Shown in pieces: positions 27,617-35,986 of a DNA stretch of 51,347 nt. Origin of the DNA: a virus. The notes below the pieces were generated by a model that did not search any database, was not told the origin of the DNA, and saw only the letters and a list, made by a program, of their open reading frames with translations. The position numbers and the translations under genes are program-made. Positions within the stretch are counted from its first letter, which is position 1. The number at the start of each line of letters is the position of its first letter. The stretch spans positions 1 to 51,347 of IMG/VR virus record IMGVR_UViG_3300036792_000046. One strand, given 5' to 3'.

Positions 27617-29978
27617 TCGACGACATCCACTAGCGGAGTGTGAGAGCTGTGACCTCTTCCAAGTTGGAAGATATGTTCCAAGCGCATTGCCAGCAGGTCG
27701 AGGCAATGGCATCGCAGTTGTTGGAGAGGCTCCTGGAGCAAATGAGGCAAGACTTGGTATACCTTTTTCAGGTGTATCAGGCAAGCTCCTGGATAAGGTA
27801 CTACAGTACCAGCACATCGAACGTAGTGAAACGCTCCTCACAAACGCATGTAGCTGCCGCCCTCCGAACAATGCAACCCCCTCAGCCAACGCGATCGCTG
27901 CATGTAGGCCCCGTCTACTGGCGGAGATACAACAGCAAGACATACAAAGCGTGGTGGCTTTGGGTAACACTGCCAATGCTGCCATCTTGGGAAGTAAAGA
28001 GGGAATCACGCGGCTTCGGGTTGGACCGCCAAGGCGTCCACAGGGAGCTCCGTATCAGGTCATACCAACGTTCCACCCCGCCGCCTGTCTTCGTCCAAAG
28101 GGCGACTCCTACTTCCCGTCGATAGTCAACGACTTCACCAAGTTGAGAGGACTGACACGTGTTTGGCAGGAGCCCGTATATCGAGTCCTGGAATCGAGTG
28201 GAGAGGCTCTTCAGGGACTGGGTGAACTCTTTCGGCGAACCGCTCCGATCACAGTTGACATCGAAGTCGATATCGATAAAGATGTTTCGTTCGACCATCC
28301 AACAAGACACAGTCTTCTATGTGTCGGTATCGGGTACGAGCGTGGAAAGGTTGCTGTGTTCGGTGAAACTGGACTACGCGACCCAGCTGTCCGCCAGGAG
28401 CTTGGACGATATCTACGTGAACACCGTCGAGTCATTGCTCAGAATGGCAAGTTCGATCTTGCAGGGCTTTATACCAAAGACATGCGAGGTATCGAACTCT
28501 GGTTCGACACTATGCTCGCCTCCTACTGCCTTGACGAACGGGCAGGAATCCACGGACTGAAGTACCAGGCAGTTGAGAAGCTAGGAACGCCTCGCTACGA
28601 TGACGAGATCAAGAAGTACGTTCGCGCTGGCCACGGATACGGTTCGATACCACGTGACATCTTGTACAGATACAACGCCTACGACTGCGCCGCTACGTAT
28701 GAGTTGTACTATCTGTACAGCGAGCTACTCGACCAGGAGCCTGGCTTGCGCTCACTACACGATTTTCTGGTTCGAGCATCCAACGAACTCATGTACGTGG
28801 AGCTCAATGGTATCGGCGTGGACCTGGACTATAACGACCAGCTCCGAGAAAGGTTTGAGAATACGCTTCGGGCACTTGAGACGGATCTGGCAACCCTTGC
28901 CAAGAGATCCGACTTCAATCCCCGCTCACCGCAGCAGGTTGTGGCTGCACTCGAGGCATTCGGACTCCGAGTCCCCACGAAGCGAAACCAGCAAGGAGGA
29001 GTTAGTAAGACAACGGACGTTGAAGCTCTCACGACGCTTCTCAACTTTGCTGGAGGGGACGTAGCCGACTTCCTTACAACGTTGCTCGAACACCGAAAGG
29101 ATGCCAAGTCGTATGGCACATATGTCAAGGGTATACGCAGGCGTGTCTATCGAGGCCGTGTATTTCCGACCTTCCTTCTACATGGGACGACGACGGGTCG
29201 TCCATCTTGCCGCAATCCTAACCTACAAAACATCACTCGGGGGGAGCTCCTCCGTAAGCAGTTTGTGCCTGTCTCCCCAGACAATGTGTTCGTGCAAGCG
29301 GACTACAAGCAGGCCGAACTACGAGTTTTCACGTGGTTGGCTCAAGAGACTTATTTCCGGGACATATTCAACGAAGGTACTCGCGACATCTTCAATGAGC
29401 TCGCTCCCGTTCTCTATGGAGACATATCCGGACTCGATAAAGCCGCTGCAAAGGAACTCCGAATCAGAATCAAGGCATACGTGTACGGTCTTGGTTACGG
29501 TAGGGAAGCTAAGAGTATTGCCGACGAGTTCGGAATCCCCGTGGCTGAGGCTGCGAGAGGTATGCGCGCCTTCTTCTCGGTCATCCCGAACATCGTCAAC
29601 TTCCGTGAGCAGACTCGGCAAGCGGTTCTAGACGGTAAGGATCTGATAACGCCATTCGGTCGCCATCGTCGCTTCTGGCTCATTACCAATCAGAACAAGC
29701 ATGAGATACTGAACGAGGCACTTGCATTTCTGCCGCAGTCCACTTCCTCAGACATCTGCTTGGATGCGCTCTGCACACTTAGACCAGCCCTTAAGGGTAT
29801 CGGATGGATTCGCAACATCGTGCACGACTCACTCCTTGTAGAAACACACAAGGACAACGTCGAGCATGTCAAAAGCCTCTTGGAGTTCCACATGCTGGAA
29901 TCTGCAAGAAGGGTCGTCGGTGACTACGTGAAGTTCGCCGTCGATATTACTGTCGGAGAAAATTGGGGTGTACTATGA
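27609..29978 (+). CDS. Uracil-DNA glycosylase/DNA polymerase I fusion
   Basis: The 789-residue product joins two enzymes. Residues 1-~185 are a family 4-type uracil-DNA glycosylase: VVGEAPGANEARLG (38-50), TFHPAA (154-159), and cysteines C11-x2-C14, C83 (or C81) and C99 for a [4Fe-4S] cluster. Residues ~210-365 are a 3'-5' exonuclease (D217-x-E219, D283, D359). Residues ~380-789 are family A polymerase: DYKQAELR (motif A, 565-572), RIRIKAYVYGLGYG (motif B, 618-631) and VHDS (motif C, 738-741). No 5'-3' exonuclease is present. It should replicate the phage genome and remove uracil. ATG overlaps dpdA. Confidence 0.93.
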   Translation: MPDRRHPLAECESCDLFQVGRYVPSALPAGRGNGIAVVGEAPGANEARLGIPFSGVSGKLLDKVLQYQHIERSETLLTNACSCRPPNNATPSANAIAACRPRLLAEIQQQDIQSVVALGNTANAAILGSKEGITRLRVGPPRRPQGAPYQVIPTFHPAACLRPKGDSYFPSIVNDFTKLRGLTRVWQEPVYRVLESSGEALQGLGELFRRTAPITVDIEVDIDKDVSFDHPTRHSLLCVGIGYERGKVAVFGETGLRDPAVRQELGRYLREHRRVIAQNGKFDLAGLYTKDMRGIELWFDTMLASYCLDERAGIHGLKYQAVEKLGTPRYDDEIKKYVRAGHGYGSIPRDILYRYNAYDCAATYELYYLYSELLDQEPGLRSLHDFLVRASNELMYVELNGIGVDLDYNDQLRERFENTLRALETDLATLAKRSDFNPRSPQQVVAALEAFGLRVPTKRNQQGGVSKTTDVEALTTLLNFAGGDVADFLTTLLEHRKDAKSYGTYVKGIRRRVYRGRVFPTFLLHGTTTGRPSCRNPNLQNITRGELLRKQFVPVSPDNVFVQADYKQAELRVFTWLAQETYFRDIFNEGTRDIFNELAPVLYGDISGLDKAAAKELRIRIKAYVYGLGYGREAKSIADEFGIPVAEAARGMRAFFSVIPNIVNFREQTRQAVLDGKDLITPFGRHRRFWLITNQNKHEILNEALAFLPQSTSSDICLDALCTLRPALKGIGWIRNIVHDSLLVETHKDNVEHVKSLLEFHMLESARRVVGDYVKFAVDITVGENWGVL

Positions 29979-30082
29979 CAAGTTCTCTAGAGCCTTATAG
30001 ACGTCGAGGCGTCATACACACCTTGACGCACTTCGCACAGCATCCCATCAGATGGTTCGAACAGGAAGCAGGAAACACGACC

Positions 30083-30379
30083 ATGGCAGCACCAACCAAC
30101 GTCGCAGTCGTCCTCGACAAGTCCACGTACAACCCCGGAGAGACGATCACCGCGACAGTCACATGGGAGTCAGGGGAGGCGATTCAAACGGCCACCTTCA
30201 CCGGCACGTTCACCGTCACGAACCAGAACGGCGAGTCGGCCAGCGCCGAGGTTCAGTTCTCCGTCGCCACTGCGGCTCCGACCGACACGTTCACTGTATC
30301 GGCTTCCGATGAAGGCAATCGGACTTGGACCGTCACAGAGTCCAACGGAACCTCAGCGGTCCTGACAACCGAAGCATAG
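30083..30379 (+). CDS. Ig-like beta-sandwich protein
   Basis: The 98-residue product from ATG 30083 has the strand pattern of a bacterial Ig-like domain (NVAVVLDKSTYNPGETITATVTW, then FTVTNQNGE..., then WTVTESNGTSAVL). Codon use becomes C/G-ending from this ATG, matching highly expressed genes. An upstream in-frame ATG at 29975 overlaps the polymerase stop and would add 36 residues, but that leader has poorer codons, so the shorter form is preferred. Ig-like modules usually decorate virions or bind surfaces; a free-standing small version among replication genes is unusual. Confidence 0.65.
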   Translation: MAAPTNVAVVLDKSTYNPGETITATVTWESGEAIQTATFTGTFTVTNQNGESASAEVQFSVATAAPTDTFTVSASDEGNRTWTVTESNGTSAVLTTEA

Positions 30380-30394
30380 CCACAGGGAGGTGAA

Positions 30395-30424
30395 GGGAGG
30401 CGGCTCTTTCGGGGGTCGCCTCCC
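30395..30424 (+). terminator. Hairpin between Ig-like gene and next gene
   Basis: GGGAGGCG (30395-30402) pairs perfectly with CGCCTCCC (30417-30424) around a 14-base loop. It includes an AGGGAGG word that could serve as a ribosome site for the next start at 30432 when the hairpin is open, so it may be a regulatory element as well as, or instead of, a terminator. Confidence 0.5.
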
Positions 30425-30431
30425 GGCTGTT

Positions 30432-30686
30432 ATGGCAACAGTACAAGAACTACGATCTGGCGATGTAGTGACTCTAGCTGATCAGTCGGCAGTGTTCATA
30501 GCATCAGAACCGCATCCCGAGTATCCGGGTCTTCGTCTAGTAATCTGGAAGCTAGATGACGGAACCTGGAGCCTAGACGCTCTCAGCAACTTGCAAGAAG
30601 TAGGAGACGTTCTCTCTTATGCCATAGCTGATGACAGGCACATGAGGTGGCAACGTATCCAGGAGGTGTTCGATGGCAAGAGGTAA
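30432..30686 (+). CDS. Small hypothetical protein conserved in actinophages
   Basis: The 84-residue product reads ELRSGDVVTLADQSAVFIASEPHPEYPGLRLV with WKLDDGTWSLDAL, a pattern familiar from actinophage hypothetical proteins (pHPxYpxLrLVxWxLxDGtWSxDAL). No enzyme function is known. ATG 30432 has no classical site except in the hairpin just upstream; the stop overlaps the next gene. Confidence 0.6.
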   Translation: MATVQELRSGDVVTLADQSAVFIASEPHPEYPGLRLVIWKLDDGTWSLDALSNLQEVGDVLSYAIADDRHMRWQRIQEVFDGKR

Positions 30687-30987
30687 AGCAAGCGCACTAG
30701 GTGATCGGTTCACTAACCAGAACGGATACACCTACGAGAAGACAGAAGAAGGATGGCGTCCTGTCCACCAGCTGATTGCCGAGAAGTTTCTAGGAAGGTC
30801 ACTCAAGGCAGACGAGCGAGCTGTCTTCGTCGACGGCGATCGACACAACCTCGATCCGAGTAACATTCGTGTCGTGCAGAAGTACTCCAAACAGTCTCTA
30901 CAGGCCAAGCTCACGAGGATTGAAGAGCAGGTTAGGGAGCTGGAGGAACAAGCTCGTGAGCTACGACACCAAATCGCAAACTCTTAG
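30673..30987 (+). CDS. Degenerate HNH-like DNA-binding protein with coiled coil
   Basis: The 104-residue product has VHQLIAEKFLGRSLKADERA followed by VFVDGDRHNLDPSNIRVV. This matches the HNH_3 pattern (H-x-L-V-A-x-x-F-x9-V-D-H-x-N-G-D...NL) except that the catalytic His expected in V-D-H is not there (V-F-V-D-G-D), so it is probably not a nuclease. A coiled coil (LTRIEEQVRELEEQARELRHQI) ends the protein, suggesting a dimer. A DNA-binding or accessory role is likely. Confidence 0.6.
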   Translation: MARGKASALGDRFTNQNGYTYEKTEEGWRPVHQLIAEKFLGRSLKADERAVFVDGDRHNLDPSNIRVVQKYSKQSLQAKLTRIEEQVRELEEQARELRHQIANS

Positions 30988-31031
30988 CGCGCTAAACTGT
31001 AGACTCATCGTTTAGACTGAGTCTATTATAG

Positions 31032-31105
31032 GTCTAACAAGAGGAATAAGCTTCTGCGCGTAGCTCTATAGCTTAAGGTGTCCTCTTGTTAGACTCAATT
31101 AGAAT
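31032..31105 (+). repeat. GTCTAAC hairpin element, copy 2
   Basis: GTCTAACAAGAGGA (31032-31045) pairs perfectly with TCCTCTTGTTAGAC (31081-31094), 14 base pairs, around a 35-base loop. The right arm plus flank (31081-31105), read on the other strand, matches 9397-9421 at 24 of 25 positions. More GTCTA/TAGAC words lie upstream at 31000-31030. Two loci 21.6 kb apart share stem and loop length but differ in loop sequence. Confidence 0.75.
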
Positions 31106-31140
31106 CTGTAGCCCCTAGACATAGAAGGCGTAGGGTGTAA

Positions 31141-31638
31141 GTGAAAGTCATCGCGATCGACCCAGGCGGGACTACGGGCTGGGCGACCTTTGAGGTCGAG
31201 GCCCTCAGGTCTACAGGCGAGGTGCACTGGCGTGGTAAGACTGTCGCAAAATGCTTCGACGACGGCGGGCAGCTCAACCAACCAAACCATCACGCGCTCC
31301 TGTGGGAACTTCTCGTCTCACAGGGCGCGGACTATGTTATCTGCGAGCGGTTCGAACATCGTAACAACGACTTTACCGAGCTCATTTCGCTCGAGTACAT
31401 CGGAGTAGTAAAGGCTTATGCTCAGAGGTTCAGGGTGAACCTGATCATGCAAGGAGCACACCAAGCCTTCAACTTCAACGATCGCGGGATGAAGCTCGAC
31501 AGACTAGGATTGACTCTAACACCCTACAAGAAGTGGAAAGATGCCAACGCGGCCCGAAAGCATCTGGTCTACTACCTATGCACGCAGATGGACTACCCTG
31601 AGATTCGACAGCTCGCACTTGTAGCTGTGACCGCATAA
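31141..31638 (+). CDS. RuvC-like Holliday junction resolvase
   Basis: The 165-residue product opens with VIAIDPGGTTGWATFEV, the first Asp strand of the RNase H fold in RuvC-like resolvases, and continues with YVICERFEHR (second acidic residue, Glu) and downstream Asp/Lys residues (LGLTLTPYKKWKDANAARKH). It would resolve branched DNA before packaging. GTG 31141 follows AGGGTGTAA; the gene is the last of the rightward array and stops just before the bidirectional terminator. Confidence 0.8.
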   Translation: MKVIAIDPGGTTGWATFEVEALRSTGEVHWRGKTVAKCFDDGGQLNQPNHHALLWELLVSQGADYVICERFEHRNNDFTELISLEYIGVVKAYAQRFRVNLIMQGAHQAFNFNDRGMKLDRLGLTLTPYKKWKDANAARKHLVYYLCTQMDYPEIRQLALVAVTA

Positions 31639-31642
31639 CAAA

Positions 31643-31703
31643 GTCTCCGCCCTACCTCGAGGGACCAGCGGCCGCGTCAAGCGCTGGCAGGTAGGGCGGA
31701 GAC
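31643..31703. terminator. Strong bidirectional terminator at the convergent junction
   Basis: GTCTCCGCCCTACCT (31643-31657) pairs with AGGTAGGGCGGAGAC (31689-31703), 15 base pairs, with an inner CCAGCG/CGCTGG stem. ACAAA flanks the left and GTTTTGT the right, so each strand has a T-run after its hairpin. It lies exactly between the resolvase and endolysin stops and should end both transcription arrays. Confidence 0.9.
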
Positions 31704-31709
31704 GTTTTG

Positions 31710-32594
31710 TTACAGGTCGTTCAGAGCGACGAGAGCGTTCCGCGTTTGCGGTCCAGCGATCCCGTCGACTAGAAGACCCATCGCCGACTGGAAGTTGCGG
31801 ACAGCTGTCAGCGTCTGAGATCCGAAGTCCCCATCAACATCGATCCCACGAACGCCTTCCATGCCCGAGTTGGCACACGCAGTCTGCAGAACCTTAACGG
31901 CGTCGCCCTTGTCTCCCTCCTTCAGCGTGACGTTCGTAGGCCACATCGACCATGTGATACCGCCTGAAGCTGGATGCGAGCCTTGCCATCCCATCGCTCC
32001 GAGCTGGTCGGCGGAGTAGCCCGTGACGCTGGTGTCGCAGTATCCCGCTCCTGCCCAGCTCGTACGGTTGATGCCGACGGCCCCGTTTGTGCTCTGCCAC
32101 AGGGTATGTCCGATCGATGGTTCCGTCGACTGGTAGGCAGCGACCCAGGTGTGCCGCGCTGAGGCGAAGATGCTGCCCAGGTAGGCTCCTGCGAAGTTCG
32201 CTCCCGAGTAACACCACGATCGCTTGTCTAGTGCCAGACCTGCGAGGCCGAAGTGGTTGTCGACGATGTTGAACCAGGAGTTGCATCGGGCCTCTTGGAG
32301 ACTGCCCTGACCCTCCTCACAGTCGACGATCGGGATCTCTCCCGGGTTCAGGTGACCGACCCAGTTGCAGTAGATCTCGGCCTGAGCGACCGGGTCCTGA
32401 CCCGCGACGAGGTAGTGGTAGAGGCCCGTGAACTTGAAGCCCTGCTGAACAGCCTGAGGCCTGGTCCTGTCGATCACCAGGTCCTTGTGATCGTGGCCGT
32501 AACCGACTCGTAGGATGATCGCGTCTGTCTGCTTTCTGACTCCTGCGATGTTGACGTTGGGCTGCCACTCACTGAAGTCTGGAACTAGAGTCAT
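31710..32594 (-). CDS. Endolysin: GH25 muramidase with peptidoglycan-binding domain
   Basis: The 294-residue product has an N-terminal GH25 lysozyme domain (PDFSEWQ with Asp6; IVDCEEG with Asp91 and Glu93; LYHYLVAG) and, after residue ~215, a PG_binding_1 domain (KGDAVKVLQTACANSGM...GDFGSQTLTAVRNFQ). GH25 cuts the glycan backbone of peptidoglycan. There is no LysB-type esterase nearby, hinting that the host lacks a mycolic outer layer. ATG 32594 follows GAAAGGAAACAAG. It is the last gene of the leftward array. Confidence 0.93.
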   Translation of the reverse strand: MTLVPDFSEWQPNVNIAGVRKQTDAIILRVGYGHDHKDLVIDRTRPQAVQQGFKFTGLYHYLVAGQDPVAQAEIYCNWVGHLNPGEIPIVDCEEGQGSLQEARCNSWFNIVDNHFGLAGLALDKRSWCYSGANFAGAYLGSIFASARHTWVAAYQSTEPSIGHTLWQSTNGAVGINRTSWAGAGYCDTSVTGYSADQLGAMGWQGSHPASGGITWSMWPTNVTLKEGDKGDAVKVLQTACANSGMEGVRGIDVDGDFGSQTLTAVRNFQSAMGLLVDGIAGPQTRNALVALNDL

Positions 32595-32952
32595 CTTGTT
32601 TCCTTTCGTACCGTTGGGACAACCAGATCATGACACCGCGCCACAATATGATTGCCGGGATACCCCAGATGGAAATTGCTTCTATCCATCCGAAGAGGTA
32701 TGTGTCAGGATTCAGACCGAAGAACCTGTGCAGGAACGCCGGCAAGAGTGCAAGAGCTGCACAGTAGTCGAAAGCGATCAGGTTCCAGCCCCAATCGCTC
32801 TGCCACCAAGGCCAGAACCCTATGCGAACTCTCCGCTGTGTAGGCCAAAGCCTGAAGTGAGGCAGTCCTATAATAGGAAAGAGAACTGAGACAATGAAGG
32901 CGATGCTGACTCCGTCGTGAATGATATCAGCTAGTAGCTGTGCCTGAGTCAT
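32569..32952 (-). CDS. Membrane protein, holin candidate
   Basis: The 127-residue product has three to four hydrophobic stretches (ADIIHDGVSIAFIVSVLFPIIGL; LIAFDYCAALALLPAFL; AISIWGIPAIILW) and a charged C-terminus. It lies just upstream of the endolysin, overlapping it by 26 bases, the usual holin position. ATG 32952 was preferred over an in-frame ATG 33 bases earlier because AAAGGACGCG precedes it. Confidence 0.65.
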   Translation of the reverse strand: MTQAQLLADIIHDGVSIAFIVSVLFPIIGLPHFRLWPTQRRVRIGFWPWWQSDWGWNLIAFDYCAALALLPAFLHRFFGLNPDTYLFGWIEAISIWGIPAIILWRGVMIWLSQRYERKQDDSSSRLQ

Positions 32953-33139
32953 CGCGTCCTTTCCTAATGACAGCGCGTATGTCATCCTGTACGTGGTTCA
33001 CCCTAACCATCTCTTGTAGAGATCGCTTGAGCGGTTCTTCCTCTACTAGCTTTCGTTCAGAATGCTCTCGTGCCTGACGAGCTTCCTCAATGCCTACACT
33101 GGTCCTCATCTTCTCTTGCCGCTTCCATGGAAGTCTCAA
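32927..33139 (-). CDS. Small charged protein of the lysis cluster
   Basis: The 70-residue product is basic and helical (EEARQAREHSERKLVEEEPLKRSLQEM), no membrane span. It overlaps both the membrane gene upstream (33136) and the holin candidate downstream. It may regulate holin timing, but this rests only on location. Confidence 0.55.
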   Translation of the reverse strand: MRLPWKRQEKMRTSVGIEEARQAREHSERKLVEEEPLKRSLQEMVRVNHVQDDIRAVIRKGRDDSGTATS

Positions 33140-33408
33140 GGTTGTATCTCCTTGCGGAGTCCTTGCATCACGTCTCGGACTATCTGGCCCGTCAGAACAG
33201 CAGTCTCAGCCCTGTGGCCGTTTACCTCTGCTGTCCGCTTCCATTCGTCCCGCTCTTCTCGCATTTCATCCAGGCGCTCCTTCATTTCATCTATGCGACT
33301 TTTAGGAACGATCTGGCCTGTGATGAACAGCCCCAACATTGCAAGAGCAATACCCACGGCTGTAATGCCACCAGGACCAAGTGCTGACGCTATATCACTG
33401 GCCGACAT
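33136..33408 (-). CDS. Single-span membrane protein with coiled coil
   Basis: The 90-residue product has one span (about residues 12-33, GGITAVGIALAMLGLFITGQIV) and then a charged coiled coil (DEMKERLDEMREERDEWKR). Such proteins are common near actinophage lysins and are often called holins; with two membrane genes here a two-component holin pair is plausible. Confidence 0.6.
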   Translation of the reverse strand: MSASDIASALGPGGITAVGIALAMLGLFITGQIVPKSRIDEMKERLDEMREERDEWKRTAEVNGHRAETAVLTGQIVRDVMQGLRKEIQP

Positions 33409-33420
33409 TCATCGTCCATT

Positions 33421-33843
33421 CTAAATGTCTAGTGGTATAGAAACTTCGAAGGATACCTGTGTGACCGTACCGACAAAGCCGATTACTGTTATGGTCCCCG
33501 CAGTAGTGAGCGTTGCTCTCGGCAACTGGTAACCGCTAGGGCTTGCAACGTTGGCGTTGGAAGTGATGTTGAACTCATGCGGACCAAATGGTATGGGCAA
33601 ACCGGATGCAATTACAATGTTAGCAGAGTTAGTACCGACGCCCAACTGGTGAGCAGATATGTCTACCTTGTTATCACGCGTTATGCGGAAGTTGACTATT
33701 CCTGTCCAGCTGTTCTGCATAGCTGCCTGTTGCCAAGCACCGTTCTGACCACCTGAACGGACCTGCAGTTGCTTTACAGTCGTCTGCATTTCCTTGACGT
33801 CTCGTACGAAGTCGAACGGCTTAGCGTGCTGGTACCTAGTCAT
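33421..33843 (-). CDS. Minor tail protein, C-terminal beta-rich
   Basis: The 140-residue product has a helical N-terminus (DFVRDVKEMQTTVKQLQV) and a beta-rich body of the type seen in small fibres or tip proteins (GIVNFRITRDNKVDISAHQLG). It is coupled to the tail-hub gene upstream (stop/start overlap). The last structural gene before lysis. Confidence 0.6.
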   Translation of the reverse strand: MTRYQHAKPFDFVRDVKEMQTTVKQLQVRSGGQNGAWQQAAMQNSWTGIVNFRITRDNKVDISAHQLGVGTNSANIVIASGLPIPFGPHEFNITSNANVASPSGYQLPRATLTTAGTITVIGFVGTVTQVSFEVSIPLDI

Positions 33844-34955
33844 CAGCTAACCCCAGTAACTTCGTCGAAGACTAGGTTGACCTGCTCAGTACCCTGACCT
33901 TCATCTGGAGGCTGAATAGACCAACCAATGCATCGAACGTTGAAGGTTAGTCCTGCAGGCCAGCGGGCGTCTTGAACGTTAACTGTCACATAATCGCCTA
34001 GACCATAGGACCCGAACATTGGGAAGGCTTCTCCTGCTAGGTCTATCGCATGAGTGATCAAGGGTTGAGGTAGCGACGCTATGTCAGAGTTCGCGTGGGA
34101 GTTGATCGTTGCTTGAACAGTGACACCCGAGTAGTTGTTCACGCCTTCCCAAAGGGGAACGCCGCTGTTCAAGGATACGAGATCAGATGCCTCTCCAACG
34201 GTTGTCGTTGCACCAGTGCCGTCGCCTACCGCCCACCATTGGTTCTTACCTGACGAAGCGTTCTCCGTATAGGTGTAATTGAGTATTGCTCCTGGATAGT
34301 CAACTTCCAAGTCAGTCATGCCTACTGGGTTGCCAATTGGTGCGCCGACAACCAGTTGCTTCTGCGGATTGCCATTCGCATCGGTAGACCAGATTATAGT
34401 CCAGTCAGGTCCACCGTCTAGCTGCGTGATGGAGTTGATCAAGTCAGCATAAGACGTTGACAGATCATACCCGTTGACAGTCAGTGTTGTCGCAGGATCA
34501 AGACCTGGTACGTTGGCAGGTAGAACGCCTATGTTTCCGTACGTGGCAGACTGTAGCTGCTGCCACAGGGTATCGATCATCGCTGACTGGCCCATAGACA
34601 AGGCCTGAACTGCTGTGCCTATGACAGATCGCGGGAACCTGTTAGCTGCATAGCACTCGAACGTTTGACCAGTCAACGTCAACGACTTACCACTAGACTG
34701 GTACTCACGCGACAGGATAATTCCGCCCCAGACGATCTGGCTCCCCCGATAGGCCCAGAACGCTGTCCTGCCCGGCGTTGTCCTACCTATAAACGATGCA
34801 TTGTCGATACGGGGGTCGTCTAGGTGACCACCAGCAGACATGTTTCCTGCAGAGTTGAGTTGGCAGTCCAAAGAGACGTTGTTGACAGGCAACTCGCCCA
34901 GCATCGCACCTGTAGCCAAGTCGGTTGCCAAGTAAGTGTACTGAGGAGTACTCAC
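33843..34955 (-). CDS. Minor tail / baseplate hub protein (Gp37-like)
   Basis: The 370-residue product follows the plan of the Siphovirus ReqiPepy6 Gp37-like family: an N-terminal beta domain binding the tail hub (YTYLATDLATGAMLGELPV), WGGIILSREY near residue 75, and a C-terminal YLGDYVTVNV-like strand (GLGDYVTVNVQDARWPAG). It should form part of the tail tip. Overlaps with both neighbours show coupled translation. Confidence 0.75.
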   Translation of the reverse strand: MSTPQYTYLATDLATGAMLGELPVNNVSLDCQLNSAGNMSAGGHLDDPRIDNASFIGRTTPGRTAFWAYRGSQIVWGGIILSREYQSSGKSLTLTGQTFECYAANRFPRSVIGTAVQALSMGQSAMIDTLWQQLQSATYGNIGVLPANVPGLDPATTLTVNGYDLSTSYADLINSITQLDGGPDWTIIWSTDANGNPQKQLVVGAPIGNPVGMTDLEVDYPGAILNYTYTENASSGKNQWWAVGDGTGATTTVGEASDLVSLNSGVPLWEGVNNYSGVTVQATINSHANSDIASLPQPLITHAIDLAGEAFPMFGSYGLGDYVTVNVQDARWPAGLTFNVRCIGWSIQPPDEGQGTEQVNLVFDEVTGVS

Positions 34956-35977
34956 GACTGAATCAGTCCTGAAGAGTCTAGTGGATAGGTGAAACCGAAG
35001 TGGACTATCTGGCTGCCTACTGCCAGACCCGCAAATTGCATAGTGCCGTTTGCCAAGACGAATACACGTGCACCGTCGCTTACGCTCGTGTCCTCGCTAG
35101 CAGGAAGTGTAACGTTGTGGTTGGGCCTGTACGCTGCAGGTATTGCGTTGGTGAATACCTGGACGCCGTTGAAGCTGCTTGCAGGTACACCGACATCGCC
35201 TATCACCTCTACATGCTTACCGTCATCCATCATCCTGTACTGAGGAGGATAGTGACCAGTGTTTGTACCGTTGAAGCCCGCAGAGCAAGGCCGCAAGTCG
35301 TGCCACGTGTCAACGGCTAGAGGAGAAGTCGGAATGTAGTGGTAAGCGCCTGCGATGATGATACCGTACTGCTGTGTATCGGCTTCGTACCACGTCGTAC
35401 CTGCAGGCGCTGATAGCGAAGGCCTACTGCCTGATGTAGTGGGCCATGCACCCGACAGTGGCTGATAGACACGCGCGTCTTGAACAGTGCCGCCGCCGTT
35501 AGTCACTGTCATGTTTGGCACGACGTTGACAATGGCAATAGGTACCGAGTTGGCAGGAAGTGAGGGTAGCGATCCCGGAGCAGAAGACGAGAACGCCCCT
35601 GGCACATCGACAATGTCCCAAGCGGCTGCAGAGGTGCCAGCGTCGGTCATCACGGCTGCGATGTAGTCGCGTCGCCACTGTGACGAGTTCGATGCAGGTA
35701 CTGTCACTACGTACGAAGCCGTATTGTAGCCCAAGTACATGCCACCCCACGCAGCGGAGTTAGGCATCAGCACGAGGCCGGTGTTGACGTTAACAGTCAT
35801 AGCAGCGTTACCGGTAACAGCCAACGCGTTGCCGAGCATGGAGTTAACGCCTCCCTGAAGAGCAGCTGCGCCGACAGCAGTCGGCCCACCTTCTGCAGCT
35901 GCAAGGGCTAGACGGAAGAGCTGTGCAGGGTGGTCAGTCCTACCCTGACACACGAACGCTGGCTGAACTGGTGCCAT
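34952..35977 (-). CDS. Receptor-binding/baseplate-type minor tail protein
   Basis: The 341-residue product is Ala/Gly/Val-rich and beta-strong, starting MAPVQPAFVCQGRTDHPAQLFRLAL, a start common to actinophage tip proteins, with an N-terminal anchor and a C-terminal adhesin-like region (RMMDDGKHVEVIGDVGV...FTNAIPAAYRP). It lies between Dit-like and hub genes. The exact role (receptor binding or structural) cannot be told. Confidence 0.65.
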   Translation of the reverse strand: MAPVQPAFVCQGRTDHPAQLFRLALAAAEGGPTAVGAAALQGGVNSMLGNALAVTGNAAMTVNVNTGLVLMPNSAAWGGMYLGYNTASYVVTVPASNSSQWRRDYIAAVMTDAGTSAAAWDIVDVPGAFSSSAPGSLPSLPANSVPIAIVNVVPNMTVTNGGGTVQDARVYQPLSGAWPTTSGSRPSLSAPAGTTWYEADTQQYGIIIAGAYHYIPTSPLAVDTWHDLRPCSAGFNGTNTGHYPPQYRMMDDGKHVEVIGDVGVPASSFNGVQVFTNAIPAAYRPNHNVTLPASEDTSVSDGARVFVLANGTMQFAGLAVGSQIVHFGFTYPLDSSGLIQS

Positions 35978-35986
35978 CTCGTATCC

